A stretch of 64,000 nucleotides of DNA from positions 124,001 through 188,000 of the forward strand of contig JAKIWE010000001.1 of NCBI GenBank assembly GCA_022750195.1, read 5' to 3'. The first letter of the stretch is position 1. Every line of letters begins with the position of its first letter. A program made the position numbers and the translations under genes. The notes beneath the pieces were generated by a model. That model ran no database searches. It saw only the letters and a program-made list of their open reading frames with translations, and had not been told where the DNA came from. Shown piece by piece: positions 7,968 through 15,084 of this stretch. Origin of the DNA: Thermoplasmata archaeon (GTDB lineage Archaea; Thermoplasmatota; Thermoplasmata; Lutacidiplasmatales; UBA184).

Positions 7968-8039
7968 TGGACACGGGGGGATTTGAACCCCCGGCCTCTG
8001 CTTTGCGAAAGCAGCGATCTTCCGCTGATCTACGTGCCC
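7968..8039 (-). tRNA. tRNA-Ala (anticodon CGC)
   Basis: Reads on the minus strand from 8039. Acceptor GGGCACG pairs with CGTGTCC and contains the G3:U70 wobble pair that identifies alanine tRNAs. The anticodon stem CTGCT/AGCAG closes the loop TTCGCAA (anticodon CGC); the T arm is GGGGG-TTCAAAT-CCCCC; discriminator base A; CCA not encoded. No intron. It decodes GCG. Confidence 0.93.
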
Positions 8040-8084
8040 TTCTCGGCGGGGAGGGGGCTCGGGGAAAAAGGCTTGCGTCGGTCG

Positions 8085-8693
8085 CTAGCCGCCGGCGACG
8101 GCGGCGGTGTGCAGGCCGTTGCCGCCGCGATCGCTCGCGACCGACTCTGGCATCGCGGCCGAACCCGGCGAGGTTCCGACCCCCGGCGACGCCGGCGGGC
8201 GGCCCGACGTCCGACTCGCCAAGCGCGACCTGGGCAGCAACAGCAGCCGCTGGTCAGGATCGTACCGGAACAGCTCGGCATACCGTCCCCAGTTGATGAT
8301 GTTCTGGACGAGCTCGTCCGCGGGAGCGGTCGTGAACTCGATCAGGCGGTTCATCTCCTCCTCCGTGAGCCGGTGCTCTGGCGAACTCTCGAGCGCTCGG
8401 AGGAGCGCCTTGAACAACGTCGTTTTCCTCAGCTGCTCACGCAGGATCGTCTTGCGCTCGCGGATCGACTTCGCAAGCAGCTTCTTACCCAGGTCGGTGA
8501 GGGAGGCGCGTCCGTCGGAGACCTTCATCAGCTGGAGGGCCTCCGCGAAATCGACGCTCGGAAGGATCTCGTCGATCTCCAGGTCCAGGTCGGACGCTAG
8601 CCGGGCGAGGTCCTCGACCCCCTTGTGCTCGTTGAGGAGCACGAGGAGACCTAGCATCTCGGTCGGTGTGCACTTCGGATAGGTGGTAGGCAC
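8085..8693 (-). CDS. AAA-associated domain protein linked to the NitT/TauT ABC transporter
   Basis: About 202 residues matching the 'AAA-associated' domain found fused to, or encoded next to, nitrate/sulfonate-type ABC ATPases. Typical elements are TEMLGLLVLL, a VEDLARLASDLDLEIDEILPSVDFAEALQLM helix-turn region, SLTDLGKKLL, and INWGRYAELFRYD. The domain has a winged-helix-like look and may sense or modulate transporter activity. A GTG start at 8693 is preferred over a TTG at 8729. A TATA-like TTATACAC at about 8745 fits a separate promoter. It follows the ATPase gene by 98 bases on the same strand. The last 35 residues are low-complexity. Confidence 0.75.
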   Translation of the reverse strand: MPTTYPKCTPTEMLGLLVLLNEHKGVEDLARLASDLDLEIDEILPSVDFAEALQLMKVSDGRASLTDLGKKLLAKSIRERKTILREQLRKTTLFKALLRALESSPEHRLTEEEMNRLIEFTTAPADELVQNIINWGRYAELFRYDPDQRLLLLPRSRLASRTSGRPPASPGVGTSPGSAAMPESVASDRGGNGLHTAAVAGG

Positions 8694-8790
8694 GTGTCTC
8701 ACTCTCGGACGGGAGAGTCGGAGCTCCAAGCGGATGGATGGTGTATAAGGTCTTTCGGGGCGCCGGGTGGTCCGCCTCGTCCCGGGAGCT

Positions 8791-9597
8791 TCACGAGGTG
8801 GCCCCGGCCGGTTTCGCCTCGGGGGCCCGGTCGCTGGCGGAGGCCCCCTCAGTGATCAGCGAGTAGGCATAGTCCGTGAGGTCGTAGAACGCCTGCGACT
8901 TTCGGTCGCGGGGCCTCGGAAGATTGACCAGCACGCCGGAGAGCACCTTACTCGGGCGGCGGGAGAGCACGATGATCCGGTCGGCCATCTGGACCGCTTC
9001 TTCGATGTTGTGCGTGACGAGCACGACCGCATCCGGCGGTAGTTGCGGATCCTGCCAGAGCTGGAGGACCTCTTCGCGGAGGTTTTCCGCCGTCAGCGGG
9101 TCGAGCGAACTGAACGGTTCGTCCATCAACAGCACCGAAGGTTCGACCGCGAGCGCCCGCGCGAGGCCCACGCGCTGGCGCATCCCCCCGGAAAGCTCCC
9201 TGGGATACGCCTCCTCGAAGCCGACCAGACCGGTGGCGGTGATGTACCGATCGACGCGCGCCTCGATCTTCGCCCGGTCCAGGCCGCGCGCCTCGAGGCC
9301 CACGGCGACATTGTCGTGGACGCTGAGCCAAGGGTAGAGCGCGAAACTCTGGAACACCATCGCCATCTGGGGGATCACGCGGTCGACCGGTTTGCCGCGG
9401 AACCGGATCGTGCCGGCCGAGGGCCGGTCGAGCCCCATGATGAGGCGGAGCAGCGTCGACTTACCGCAGCCGGACGGGCCGACGATGGCGAGGAAGTCGT
9501 TGTCCGCGACGTTGAAGGAGATCCCGTTCATGATCGAGATCGTGCCGTGGCGCGACGGGTAGCTCTTGTCGACGTCCACGACCTCAATGATCGACAC
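8791..9597 (-). CDS. ABC transporter ATP-binding protein, NitT/TauT (SsuB/TauB) type
   Basis: The 268-residue ATPase powers uptake of a nitrate-, sulfonate- or related anion-like solute. All motifs are present: Walker A GPSGCGKST (about residue 40), Q-loop VFQSFALYPWLSV, signature LSGGMRQRVGLARAL, Walker B VLLMDEPFSSLDP, and switch His in LVTHNIEEA. The Q-loop context and 'SRRP..V' C-terminal region match the SsuB/TauB branch. It follows the fused permease gene by about 30 bases in the same operon. Substrate cannot be read from the sequence, and no periplasmic binding protein gene is adjacent. Confidence 0.9.
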   Translation of the reverse strand: MSIIEVVDVDKSYPSRHGTISIMNGISFNVADNDFLAIVGPSGCGKSTLLRLIMGLDRPSAGTIRFRGKPVDRVIPQMAMVFQSFALYPWLSVHDNVAVGLEARGLDRAKIEARVDRYITATGLVGFEEAYPRELSGGMRQRVGLARALAVEPSVLLMDEPFSSLDPLTAENLREEVLQLWQDPQLPPDAVVLVTHNIEEAVQMADRIIVLSRRPSKVLSGVLVNLPRPRDRKSQAFYDLTDYAYSLITEGASASDRAPEAKPAGATS

Positions 9598-9627
9598 GCT
9601 GCACCCCCGAACGGAACGACACGCCGC

Positions 9628-11451
9628 CTAGTCGTACCGGTATTTCTCGACCGCCTTGCGGTAGAGCGGTTTCCAAAGGACCTCGTTGAGCAGCACGACC
9701 ACGATAATGAAGGTGAAGAGCGAGGCGACGACGAGGGCCGCGCCCCCCGCTTCGCTGGTCCCCAGGTTCAGCAGTTCCCCGACGCCCAGCGTCCGGCAGG
9801 CGGTGACCGCGGAGCCGCAACCAAAGGGGAGGTATTCGGCGATGATCAGGGTGTTCCATCCCCCGCCGAAGGCCGTGATCGACCCCGTGAGGAGCGCGGG
9901 GAGGATCGCCGGGATCAGGAGCTTGCGGTAGTAGAGGCGCCGCGATAGTCCGAACGCCTGGGCCGCCTCGTCGAGGTCGGGAGGGATGCTGCGCACGCCG
10001 GAGAGGATGTTGAAGAAAAGGTACCAGAGCATCCCCGTCAGGAGCACGAGGATCGCCACGCCCTGGAATCCCACGAAGCTGAGAAGCGTGATCAGGAACA
10101 ACGGGAAGAGCACCGTGGCCGGCACCGACGCCACGACCTCGACGACCGGCAGGCCCACGCGGTACAACCGGGGCCGCCTGACCAGGTAGATGGCCAGCGG
10201 CAGCGCGATCGAGAGGGAAAGAAGGTAGGCGAGGACCACCCGGCCTAAGGAGAGGAGGGCCGCGAGCGGCAGGAGCTTGATCTGACTCACGACGAACGGG
10301 GAGATCGGAGCTTTCAAGACGAGAAAGATCGCGACGCCGGCCGTGATCAACATGAGCCAGACGACCACCAGGACTCCTCCCAGGATCGAATAGTTCACCG
10401 CCGTACGGGCGAGCGGTCGCTCCTTCGCCCGGATAGGGCGGATCGTGTACGACGCCAGCCCCACGAACGGGACGGAGACTCGGCTCACTCCGGTCCGGAC
10501 CCCTCGGGCGACGAAACCGACCGCTCGTCGAAGGGGCCGAGGGACCGAGCGGGATTGGACCGCCTCACCGGCGCCGCTCGGAGAGCTGTCGTAGCGGTAC
10601 TTCTCGGCGCGCCGCCCGAGCGGTCGCCAGACGAGGAGATCGAGGGCGGCGATGAGGATCACGAGCAGCAGCAGGCCGGCGTACAGCGCCCCCACGGCGT
10701 GGTGCTGGGCGGAGATGAGGAGAAAGCTCCCGATCCCGGGCAGCGCGTGGCGTGAATTGGACGTAGCGATGAACTCCGCGGCCACGAGGAAGTACCAGCC
10801 GGCCGTCCACGAGAGCACCGAGTTGTAGACGAGCCGGTTGACGGTCGCCGGGAACAGGACGCGGCGAACGCGAAGAAGTCCCTTCACTTGGAATGTGTCG
10901 GCGGCCTCCCTCAGCTCCGCGGGGAGGGACTTGAGCGACTCGTACACCCCGAACGCCATGTTCCAGGACATCGAGGTGAAGATCAGGAAGATCGAGGCCA
11001 GGTTCGGTCCGAGCACCGCGCCGGCGCCGGGGAAGGCAATGAAGAACGTGATCGCGATCGGAAAGAACCCGAGAATCGGGACCGACTGGAGAATGTCGAG
11101 GATCGGGATCATCACCCGTTCGCCCAACTTGCGCGTGGCCGCGAAGTAGCCGTAGCCGATCGCGAAGAGGAGCGAAAGCCCGTACGCGCTGACCATCCGG
11201 ATGAACGAGTACAGCAGGTCGACCGCGGCCGTCGGGAGCTGCGCTTCGGTCGCCCCGAGGGCGGTGGTTCCGGCCAGGGTCAGGAGGACCGGACCGCCCG
11301 CGAGCGCCACCCATACGCCCAATCCCAGGGAGCGCCGGGTGGTGGCTTCGGCCCCAGTGCCCGAGTGTGTCGCTACCGTTGAATCGCGTCCGTCCGAACG
11401 TCGAGCGGTGGCCGTCGTGAAGGCTGCTCCGGCGCGACCTGGGCCCCACAT
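9628..11451 (-). CDS. Fused double ABC permease, NitT/TauT type
   Basis: A 607-residue protein with two complete permease domains in tandem, so a single chain could make the transmembrane pore. Domain 1 (about residues 45-280) has the EAA-loop LREAADTFQVKGLLRVRRVLFPA and ends WRPLGRRAEKYRYD. Domain 2 (about 365-607) has LDEAAQAFGLSRRLYYRKLLIPA and ends WKPLYRKAVEKYRYD. The matching ends show internal duplication. The linker (about 280-365) is Arg/Ser-rich. Tandem SsuC-like fusions exist in other prokaryotes. The N-terminal 35 residues before the first helix may mean that the start lies further in. Confidence 0.88.
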   Translation of the reverse strand: MWGPGRAGAAFTTATARRSDGRDSTVATHSGTGAEATTRRSLGLGVWVALAGGPVLLTLAGTTALGATEAQLPTAAVDLLYSFIRMVSAYGLSLLFAIGYGYFAATRKLGERVMIPILDILQSVPILGFFPIAITFFIAFPGAGAVLGPNLASIFLIFTSMSWNMAFGVYESLKSLPAELREAADTFQVKGLLRVRRVLFPATVNRLVYNSVLSWTAGWYFLVAAEFIATSNSRHALPGIGSFLLISAQHHAVGALYAGLLLLVILIAALDLLVWRPLGRRAEKYRYDSSPSGAGEAVQSRSVPRPLRRAVGFVARGVRTGVSRVSVPFVGLASYTIRPIRAKERPLARTAVNYSILGGVLVVVWLMLITAGVAIFLVLKAPISPFVVSQIKLLPLAALLSLGRVVLAYLLSLSIALPLAIYLVRRPRLYRVGLPVVEVVASVPATVLFPLFLITLLSFVGFQGVAILVLLTGMLWYLFFNILSGVRSIPPDLDEAAQAFGLSRRLYYRKLLIPAILPALLTGSITAFGGGWNTLIIAEYLPFGCGSAVTACRTLGVGELLNLGTSEAGGAALVVASLFTFIIVVVLLNEVLWKPLYRKAVEKYRYD

Positions 11452-11498
11452 CCCGATTCCCCCGGCATGGGCCGCTACCGAGCGGACCTCCTCGGTGT

Positions 11499-11507
11499 GT
11501 TATATGG
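11499..11507 (-). promoter_or_regulatory. TATA box of the ABC transporter operon
   Basis: The minus-strand element CATATAACA lies about 50 bases before the permease ATG, isolated in GC-rich sequence. An expected transcription start near 11477 would leave a short leader. Confidence 0.45.
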
Positions 11508-11650
11508 CCTGTGGCGGAGTCGACGCGGAGGCCAGGGCTCGGGCCCGCGAGCGAGCTCTCGTCCCGACCGCCGGGAAGCGTCGTGCGGCCGAGGAGCCAT
11601 CGCTCGTGTCGCGGCAAACTTATGAGTCAGGCGTCGCTCCCATCGACCGT

Positions 11651-11757
11651 AGCCCCGTAGTGTAGTGGCCAATCATGCGAGACTCTGGATCTCGCGACGC
11701 AGGTTCGAATGCTCCGAGGCGGTCCGGCCTCGGTAGCCGGAACTCCTGCCGGGGCTA
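11651..11757 (+). tRNA. tRNA-Gln (anticodon CTG) with a 34-base T-loop intron
   Basis: Acceptor AGCCCCG/CGGGGCT, anticodon stem CGAGA/TCTCG around loop CTCTGGA (anticodon CTG), T stem GCAGG/CCTGC, discriminator A. The T loop TTCGAA^T is interrupted by an intron at 11710-11743, after position 59. The junction folds as a canonical bulge-helix-bulge. The T stem is the outer helix. Bases 11704-11707 (TTCG) pair with 11738-11741 (CGGA, one G-U). The bulges are 11708-11710 (AAT) and 11742-11744 (ACT). The inner helix is GCT-CCGAGGC with GCCTCGG-(T)-AGC. Cutting in each bulge yields a normal 73-base tRNA. tRNA-Leu follows after 33 bases. Confidence 0.93.
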
Positions 11758-11790
11758 CTTCGGGTCGGTTTCGCCGCGGCGATTCACTGT

Positions 11791-11935
11791 GCGGGGGTGC
11801 TCCAGCTCGGCCAAGCCGCCCGGCCACCCGGGCGGGGCCACCGAGGCAGGGCTTAGGACCCTGTTGCTTAGGGCATGCGCCGGTTCAAAGGGGCTGCGGC
11901 GGCGCGCCGCGGTCCGGGAACTCCGGCCCCCCGCA
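11791..11935 (+). tRNA. tRNA-Leu (anticodon TAG) with two introns, in the D arm and the T loop
   Basis: Acceptor GCGGGGG/CCCCCGC, anticodon stem CAGGG/CCCTG around CTTAGGA (anticodon TAG), class II variable arm (TGC/GCA), T stem GCCGG/CCGGC. Intron 1 (27 bases, 11815-11841) follows A21. Its BHB has central helix GGCC/GGCC (11809-11812 with 11836-11839), bulges AAG and ACC, an inner 8-bp helix, and outer pairs CTC/GAG. Intron 2 (32 bases, 11890-11921) follows A59 in the T loop. It has outer T stem, central TTCA/GGGA (one G-U, one A-G mismatch), bulges AAG and ACT, and a 10-bp inner helix. Removing both gives an 86-base tRNA-Leu with ordinary arms. No anticodon-loop intron. Confidence 0.92.
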
Positions 11936-11952
11936 TCCGGCCCGCGACCGCC

Positions 11953-12882
11953 ATGATCCCCGGTGCGGCCGCGCCGGGCGGGGCGCTGCCGCCCCTCGTG
12001 CCTCCGTTGGAGATCCTCCGCCTCGAGCCGGAGGAGGCCGACGAGCTTCTGGGAGCCCTCGAGGCCGGGGTCCCCGTCGCTCCCACGCTCGTCGAGGTGC
12101 CGCTCGTCGCCAAGGCCACGGCGCTTGTCTTCGGGGACACCCACGGCGACTGGCGCTCCAGCGAGGCGATCGCGGCGCGCTTCCTGGCCCGGCCGAACTC
12201 GAGCTACCTGATCGGTCTCGGCGATTACGTCGACCGCGCACCGGACGACTGCGCGGAAGGCTCGGTCGCGAACGCCCTCTACCTCCTCCAGCTGGTCGCA
12301 CGGTATCCGGGTCGTGTGCTCCTCGTGAAAGGCAATCACGAGCTCCATCGGCTTCTGCCTGTCCTCCCGCACGACCTGGACACGGAGGTCGACGAGTTGT
12401 GGGGCCCGGACGTGCGTCGCTACGCTCGACTCGCCGGATTGCTCGAGCGCGGTCCCCTCGCCGTTCGAACCTCCAGCGGCGCCTACCTCGCCCACGGAGG
12501 ATTCCCCCGGGTCGCCAAAGGCGTCCCGGTGGCGGCGGCGTTCGAGCGGCTCACCGAGGACCAGATCGTCGACATCGTTTGGGGGGAGAGCGGGGCGTCG
12601 CGCAGTCACCGGGGCGTGAGCGCGCCGTTCACCGAGCGCGAGTTGAAGGCGTACCTCGCGGCGTTGGGAGGAACGGTCTTTCTTCGCGGACACGACCCGG
12701 ACCTGAACGGGAAGGCCGTGTTCGACAACCGTTGTCTCACGCTCCACACGAGTCGCATCTACGAGCGGATGGGCGGGGTGTTGTTCGCTCAGGTCCCGCT
12801 CGACCGCCCGATCCGAGATCTCGAGGACATCGGCGTCGAGCACCTCGAGACCGAGGGGAAGGAGTTCGAGGCTCCGGCGTAA
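11953..12882 (+). CDS. Metallophosphatase, Ser/Thr protein phosphatase (PPP) type
   Basis: About 309-residue calcineurin-like phosphoesterase. The dinuclear-metal motifs occur in PPP order: FGDTHGDW (about residue 55), GLGDYVDRA, KGNHELH, and later AHGG and FLRGHD. This matches archaeal PP1/PP2A-like protein phosphatases, expected to remove phosphate from Ser/Thr in the cytoplasm. An in-frame ATG at 11875 lies inside the tRNA-Leu gene (variable/T-arm region), so it cannot be a natural start. The ATG at 11953, 17 bases after the tRNA, is used here. It ends just before a hairpin-T-run terminator. Confidence 0.85.
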   Translation: MIPGAAAPGGALPPLVPPLEILRLEPEEADELLGALEAGVPVAPTLVEVPLVAKATALVFGDTHGDWRSSEAIAARFLARPNSSYLIGLGDYVDRAPDDCAEGSVANALYLLQLVARYPGRVLLVKGNHELHRLLPVLPHDLDTEVDELWGPDVRRYARLAGLLERGPLAVRTSSGAYLAHGGFPRVAKGVPVAAAFERLTEDQIVDIVWGESGASRSHRGVSAPFTERELKAYLAALGGTVFLRGHDPDLNGKAVFDNRCLTLHTSRIYERMGGVLFAQVPLDRPIRDLEDIGVEHLETEGKEFEAPA

Positions 12883-12904
12883 AGCGTCCTGTGGAGCCCT
12901 CCCG

Positions 12905-12922
12905 AGGCCGCGGGCCTTTTTT
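12905..12922 (+). terminator. Hairpin plus T6 terminator after the phosphatase gene
   Basis: AGGCC-gcg-GGCCT followed by six T (12917-12922), 23 bases after the phosphatase stop codon. In Archaea the T-run itself is the main termination signal. Confidence 0.6.
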
Positions 12923-12948
12923 ACCCGCTGTCGGGCCGATCACGAAAG

Positions 12949-13518
12949 TCAGCCGTTCGGCGCGAACAGGGTTCCTTCACAACGAAGAATCGTCTCGGCC
13001 GTTGGGCAAGCTCGGTAGCTCTCGAGGAGGCGCTCGTTGAGCTTCAGGAACGACGCGACCCCCGATACCCGAGCTCCGAGTTCGGCAGCGCCGGCCAGGT
13101 CCCCCAGGACGGACCGCCCTCCGGCGAGCGCTTCCGCGGTGTTGAGCTGCCCCAGACGTCCGTAATGTTGGGCGTTGCCGGCGTAGAGCCAGGGCAGGCG
13201 TCGGCGTACGGCCCGCTCTGTCGCGGCGCGGGCCATCTCCGGGAACTCGCCCCGGTCCGAGAGCCGGTTCCATGAGCAGTCGATCGCCGTGAGCCCCCCG
13301 CGCCGCGCTTTGGGCAGGTCCGCCTGGCTCAGCGGCTCTCGAGCATACGGGTCCAACAGGACCCCCCGAGCTCCGGCGGCTCCCAGCGGAACCGCTAGTC
13401 CAAGACGAAGCAGGCGCCGACCGGTGCACGCCTTCGGGTGGTCCTCGCCGACGACGAGGAGGCGTAGGAGGAGCGGTCCGTCAGGCGAGCGGCTGCGCGT
13501 ACTCGCGGAAGATCGCAT
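12949..13518 (-). CDS. tsr3: Tsr3: 16S rRNA aminocarboxypropyltransferase
   Basis: A 189-residue Tsr3 (DUF367) protein, which transfers the 3-amino-3-carboxypropyl group of S-adenosylmethionine to a pseudouridine-derived base in small-subunit rRNA late in ribosome maturation. Family motifs are present in order: EDHPKACTGRRL near residue 28, LLDPYAREPLSQADLP, AIDCSWNRL, and RRLPWLYAGNAQHYGRLGQLNTAEAL. Its ATG at 13518 overlaps the 3' end of the upstream aldolase gene by 38 bases, so the two are co-transcribed. The first 15 residues are unconserved Arg/Ser, so a slightly later start is possible. Confidence 0.88.
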   Translation of the reverse strand: MRSSASTRSRSPDGPLLLRLLVVGEDHPKACTGRRLLRLGLAVPLGAAGARGVLLDPYAREPLSQADLPKARRGGLTAIDCSWNRLSDRGEFPEMARAATERAVRRRLPWLYAGNAQHYGRLGQLNTAEALAGGRSVLGDLAGAAELGARVSGVASFLKLNERLLESYRACPTAETILRCEGTLFAPNG

Positions 13519-14461
13519 GCAGCTCGCGGGTCAGCGTCAGGGCCTCGTGGCGGGGCCGCTGCCAGAGGTTTCGGCCGAAGATGATCCCCGTCGCCCCGGC
13601 GTCCATCGAGTGGCGGACCTTCGCCAGGAGCTCGCCGTTGCTGACCTTCTCGCCACCGGACACCAGGACGAGGGCTCGTCCCGCGCTCGCCACGACCTTG
13701 CGGAACGCCGCCTCCGGCGTCAGGTCGAGCGTGTTGTACGGCGGGGGGCTCTCCTTGTCCTTCTCGGAGTGGACCGGATAGTTGAGCTTCACGATATCGG
13801 CGCCGAGCTCCAGCGCGACGCGCGCCGAGTAGTCGATGGCGTAGAGGCTCTCCTTGCCCCCCTTCTTCGCGACCGCCTCGCCTCGAGGGTACGCCCAGAC
13901 GATCACCGGCATGCCGAGCCGCTCGGCATCGCGCCGGACGTCGAGGAACTGTCGGAAATCGCGGTCCTGAGCGGGGGAGCCCACGTAGACCGTGTACCCG
14001 ACCGCGTCAGCGCCGAGCCGCACGGCGTCCTCCACCGTCCCGGTCAGGGAACTGAACGACTGGGCATCGGACGGGATCGCCGTCTTCCCGTTCAGCTTGA
14101 GGATCAGCGGGACCGTACCGGAGAACTCGTGTCCGTACTTTTCGGCGAGCCCAATGTGCAACGCGATCGCCGAGAACTGGCCGTCGTGCGCGAGCTGGTA
14201 CTGGTAGGTCGGGTCGAGCGCCTCGGGGTTGTCGAAGAAGTCGACCGGTCCGTGCTCGAGCCCCTGGTCGATGGGGAGCACGAGCAGCGTCCCGCCGCCG
14301 GGTCCGTAATCGTAGAGCAGCCGCTTGAGCCGCGTCCGCTTGCCTGGCGAGAGGCCCATGTCCTGGAGCCGGGGGCGCGCGACGCGCGGCCCGTGGGAAG
14401 GGGGGAGCTCGGCCGCGAGAGAGGCGACCGTCGGGGTCGCGTGAGCGCTCGGTTCCGCCAT
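13481..14461 (-). CDS. Archaeal class I fructose-bisphosphate aldolase
   Basis: A 326-residue DhnA-type aldolase for glycolysis/gluconeogenesis: fructose 1,6-bisphosphate to dihydroxyacetone phosphate plus glyceraldehyde 3-phosphate. Seen: LPIDQGLEHGP (about residue 62), LKLNGKT, GYTVYVGSP, VIVWAYPRG, the Schiff-base Lys in DIVKLNYP, and phosphate-binding LVSGGE and GIIFGRN. It is longer than the usual 260-300 residues because of an N-terminal extension of about 35 residues. A related 2-amino-3,7-dideoxy-hept-6-ulosonate synthase (archaeal shikimate route) is the main alternative in this family. Followed by tsr3 with overlap. Confidence 0.85.
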   Translation of the reverse strand: MAEPSAHATPTVASLAAELPPSHGPRVARPRLQDMGLSPGKRTRLKRLLYDYGPGGGTLLVLPIDQGLEHGPVDFFDNPEALDPTYQYQLAHDGQFSAIALHIGLAEKYGHEFSGTVPLILKLNGKTAIPSDAQSFSSLTGTVEDAVRLGADAVGYTVYVGSPAQDRDFRQFLDVRRDAERLGMPVIVWAYPRGEAVAKKGGKESLYAIDYSARVALELGADIVKLNYPVHSEKDKESPPPYNTLDLTPEAAFRKVVASAGRALVLVSGGEKVSNGELLAKVRHSMDAGATGIIFGRNLWQRPRHEALTLTRELHAIFREYAQPLA

Positions 14462-14531
14462 GAACGTCCTACCGAGGTCGAGTACCCGACCTCGACATTT
14501 AACGGTTGGTCCGAAGCTCGTTACGAGCCCG

Positions 14532-14571
14532 AGAAAAAATCGGGGGAGGGCGGGGGGGGCCGCCCTCCCCC
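14532..14571 (-). terminator. Strong hairpin plus T6 terminator on the minus strand
   Basis: A perfect 12-bp GC-rich stem (14542-14553 with 14560-14571) with a six-G loop, followed on the minus strand by GATTTTTT (T run 14533-14538). It lies 55 bases past the stop of the secreted-protein gene and before the aldolase gene. The layout is that of a bacterial intrinsic terminator, unusual as a perfect example in an archaeon. Confidence 0.65.
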
Positions 14572-14625
14572 AAGGGGGGTCGATGGGGGGTTGGGAAGGG
14601 TTTCGTCCTCAGTTCCCCGTGGTTT

Positions 14626-15084
14626 CTACGGGGAGAACACCGTCACCGTGGTCGGCACGCTCAGGGTCATCGCCGGGAAGAAGACATGGACCGTCGGGGT
14701 GAAGATCCCCACGCCCCGCACCGTGCAGGACATCTGGGGCATCGAGACGGTCACGCACCCGATCGGCACGTTGGTGTAGAGGAAGCCCAGCGGGGCCGCG
14801 CAGACCGCGCTCGGGGCGCTCTTGTGGAAGAACACCTGGGTCTGGAGCGTCAGGAGCTGGCCCACCGGCACCGTCGACGGGAGCGCGACGAGGGCCACAC
14901 TGGCCGTGCACGTCGCGTTGGCGACCAGGGCGCCGGAGGCCGGCCCGCTGATCGGCGAGGGGACCGCGATCGGCGAGTGCGAGATGGGGCTCCCGCCGCT
15001 CGCGGGGAGCGCGGTGAGCGCCGCCCCGACCGCCATGAACATGGCGACCGCGGCGAGGCTGTGGGACAGCCAGGGAACGCTCAT
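14626..15084 (-). CDS. Secreted protein with N-terminal signal peptide
   Basis: A 152-residue exported protein. A signal sequence (HSLAAVAMFMAVGAALTALPASG) precedes a Pro/Ser-rich linker and a beta-rich domain of about 100 residues with four Cys (NATCTASVALV, SAVCAAPLGF, IGCVTV, MSCTVRGVG), suggesting two disulphides outside the cell. No family is recognised; the strand pattern is Ig-like. Its ATG overlaps the TGA of the upstream zinc-binding gene (ATGA, 15081-15084), so the pair is coupled. A strong terminator follows. Confidence 0.65.
   Translation of the reverse strand: MSVPWLSHSLAAVAMFMAVGAALTALPASGGSPISHSPIAVPSPISGPASGALVANATCTASVALVALPSTVPVGQLLTLQTQVFFHKSAPSAVCAAPLGFLYTNVPIGCVTVSMPQMSCTVRGVGIFTPTVHVFFPAMTLSVPTTVTVFSP

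Noticed and set aside
10555..11400. Plus-strand frames of up to 164 codons antisense to the permease fusion.
   Set aside because: They are shadows of the permease gene's codon structure, with Arg/Asp-rich meaningless sequence.
11860..11953. Protein N terminus MRRFKGAAAARRG for the phosphatase.
   Set aside because: It is encoded by the tRNA-Leu 3' exon and T-loop intron; the tRNA interpretation explains every base.
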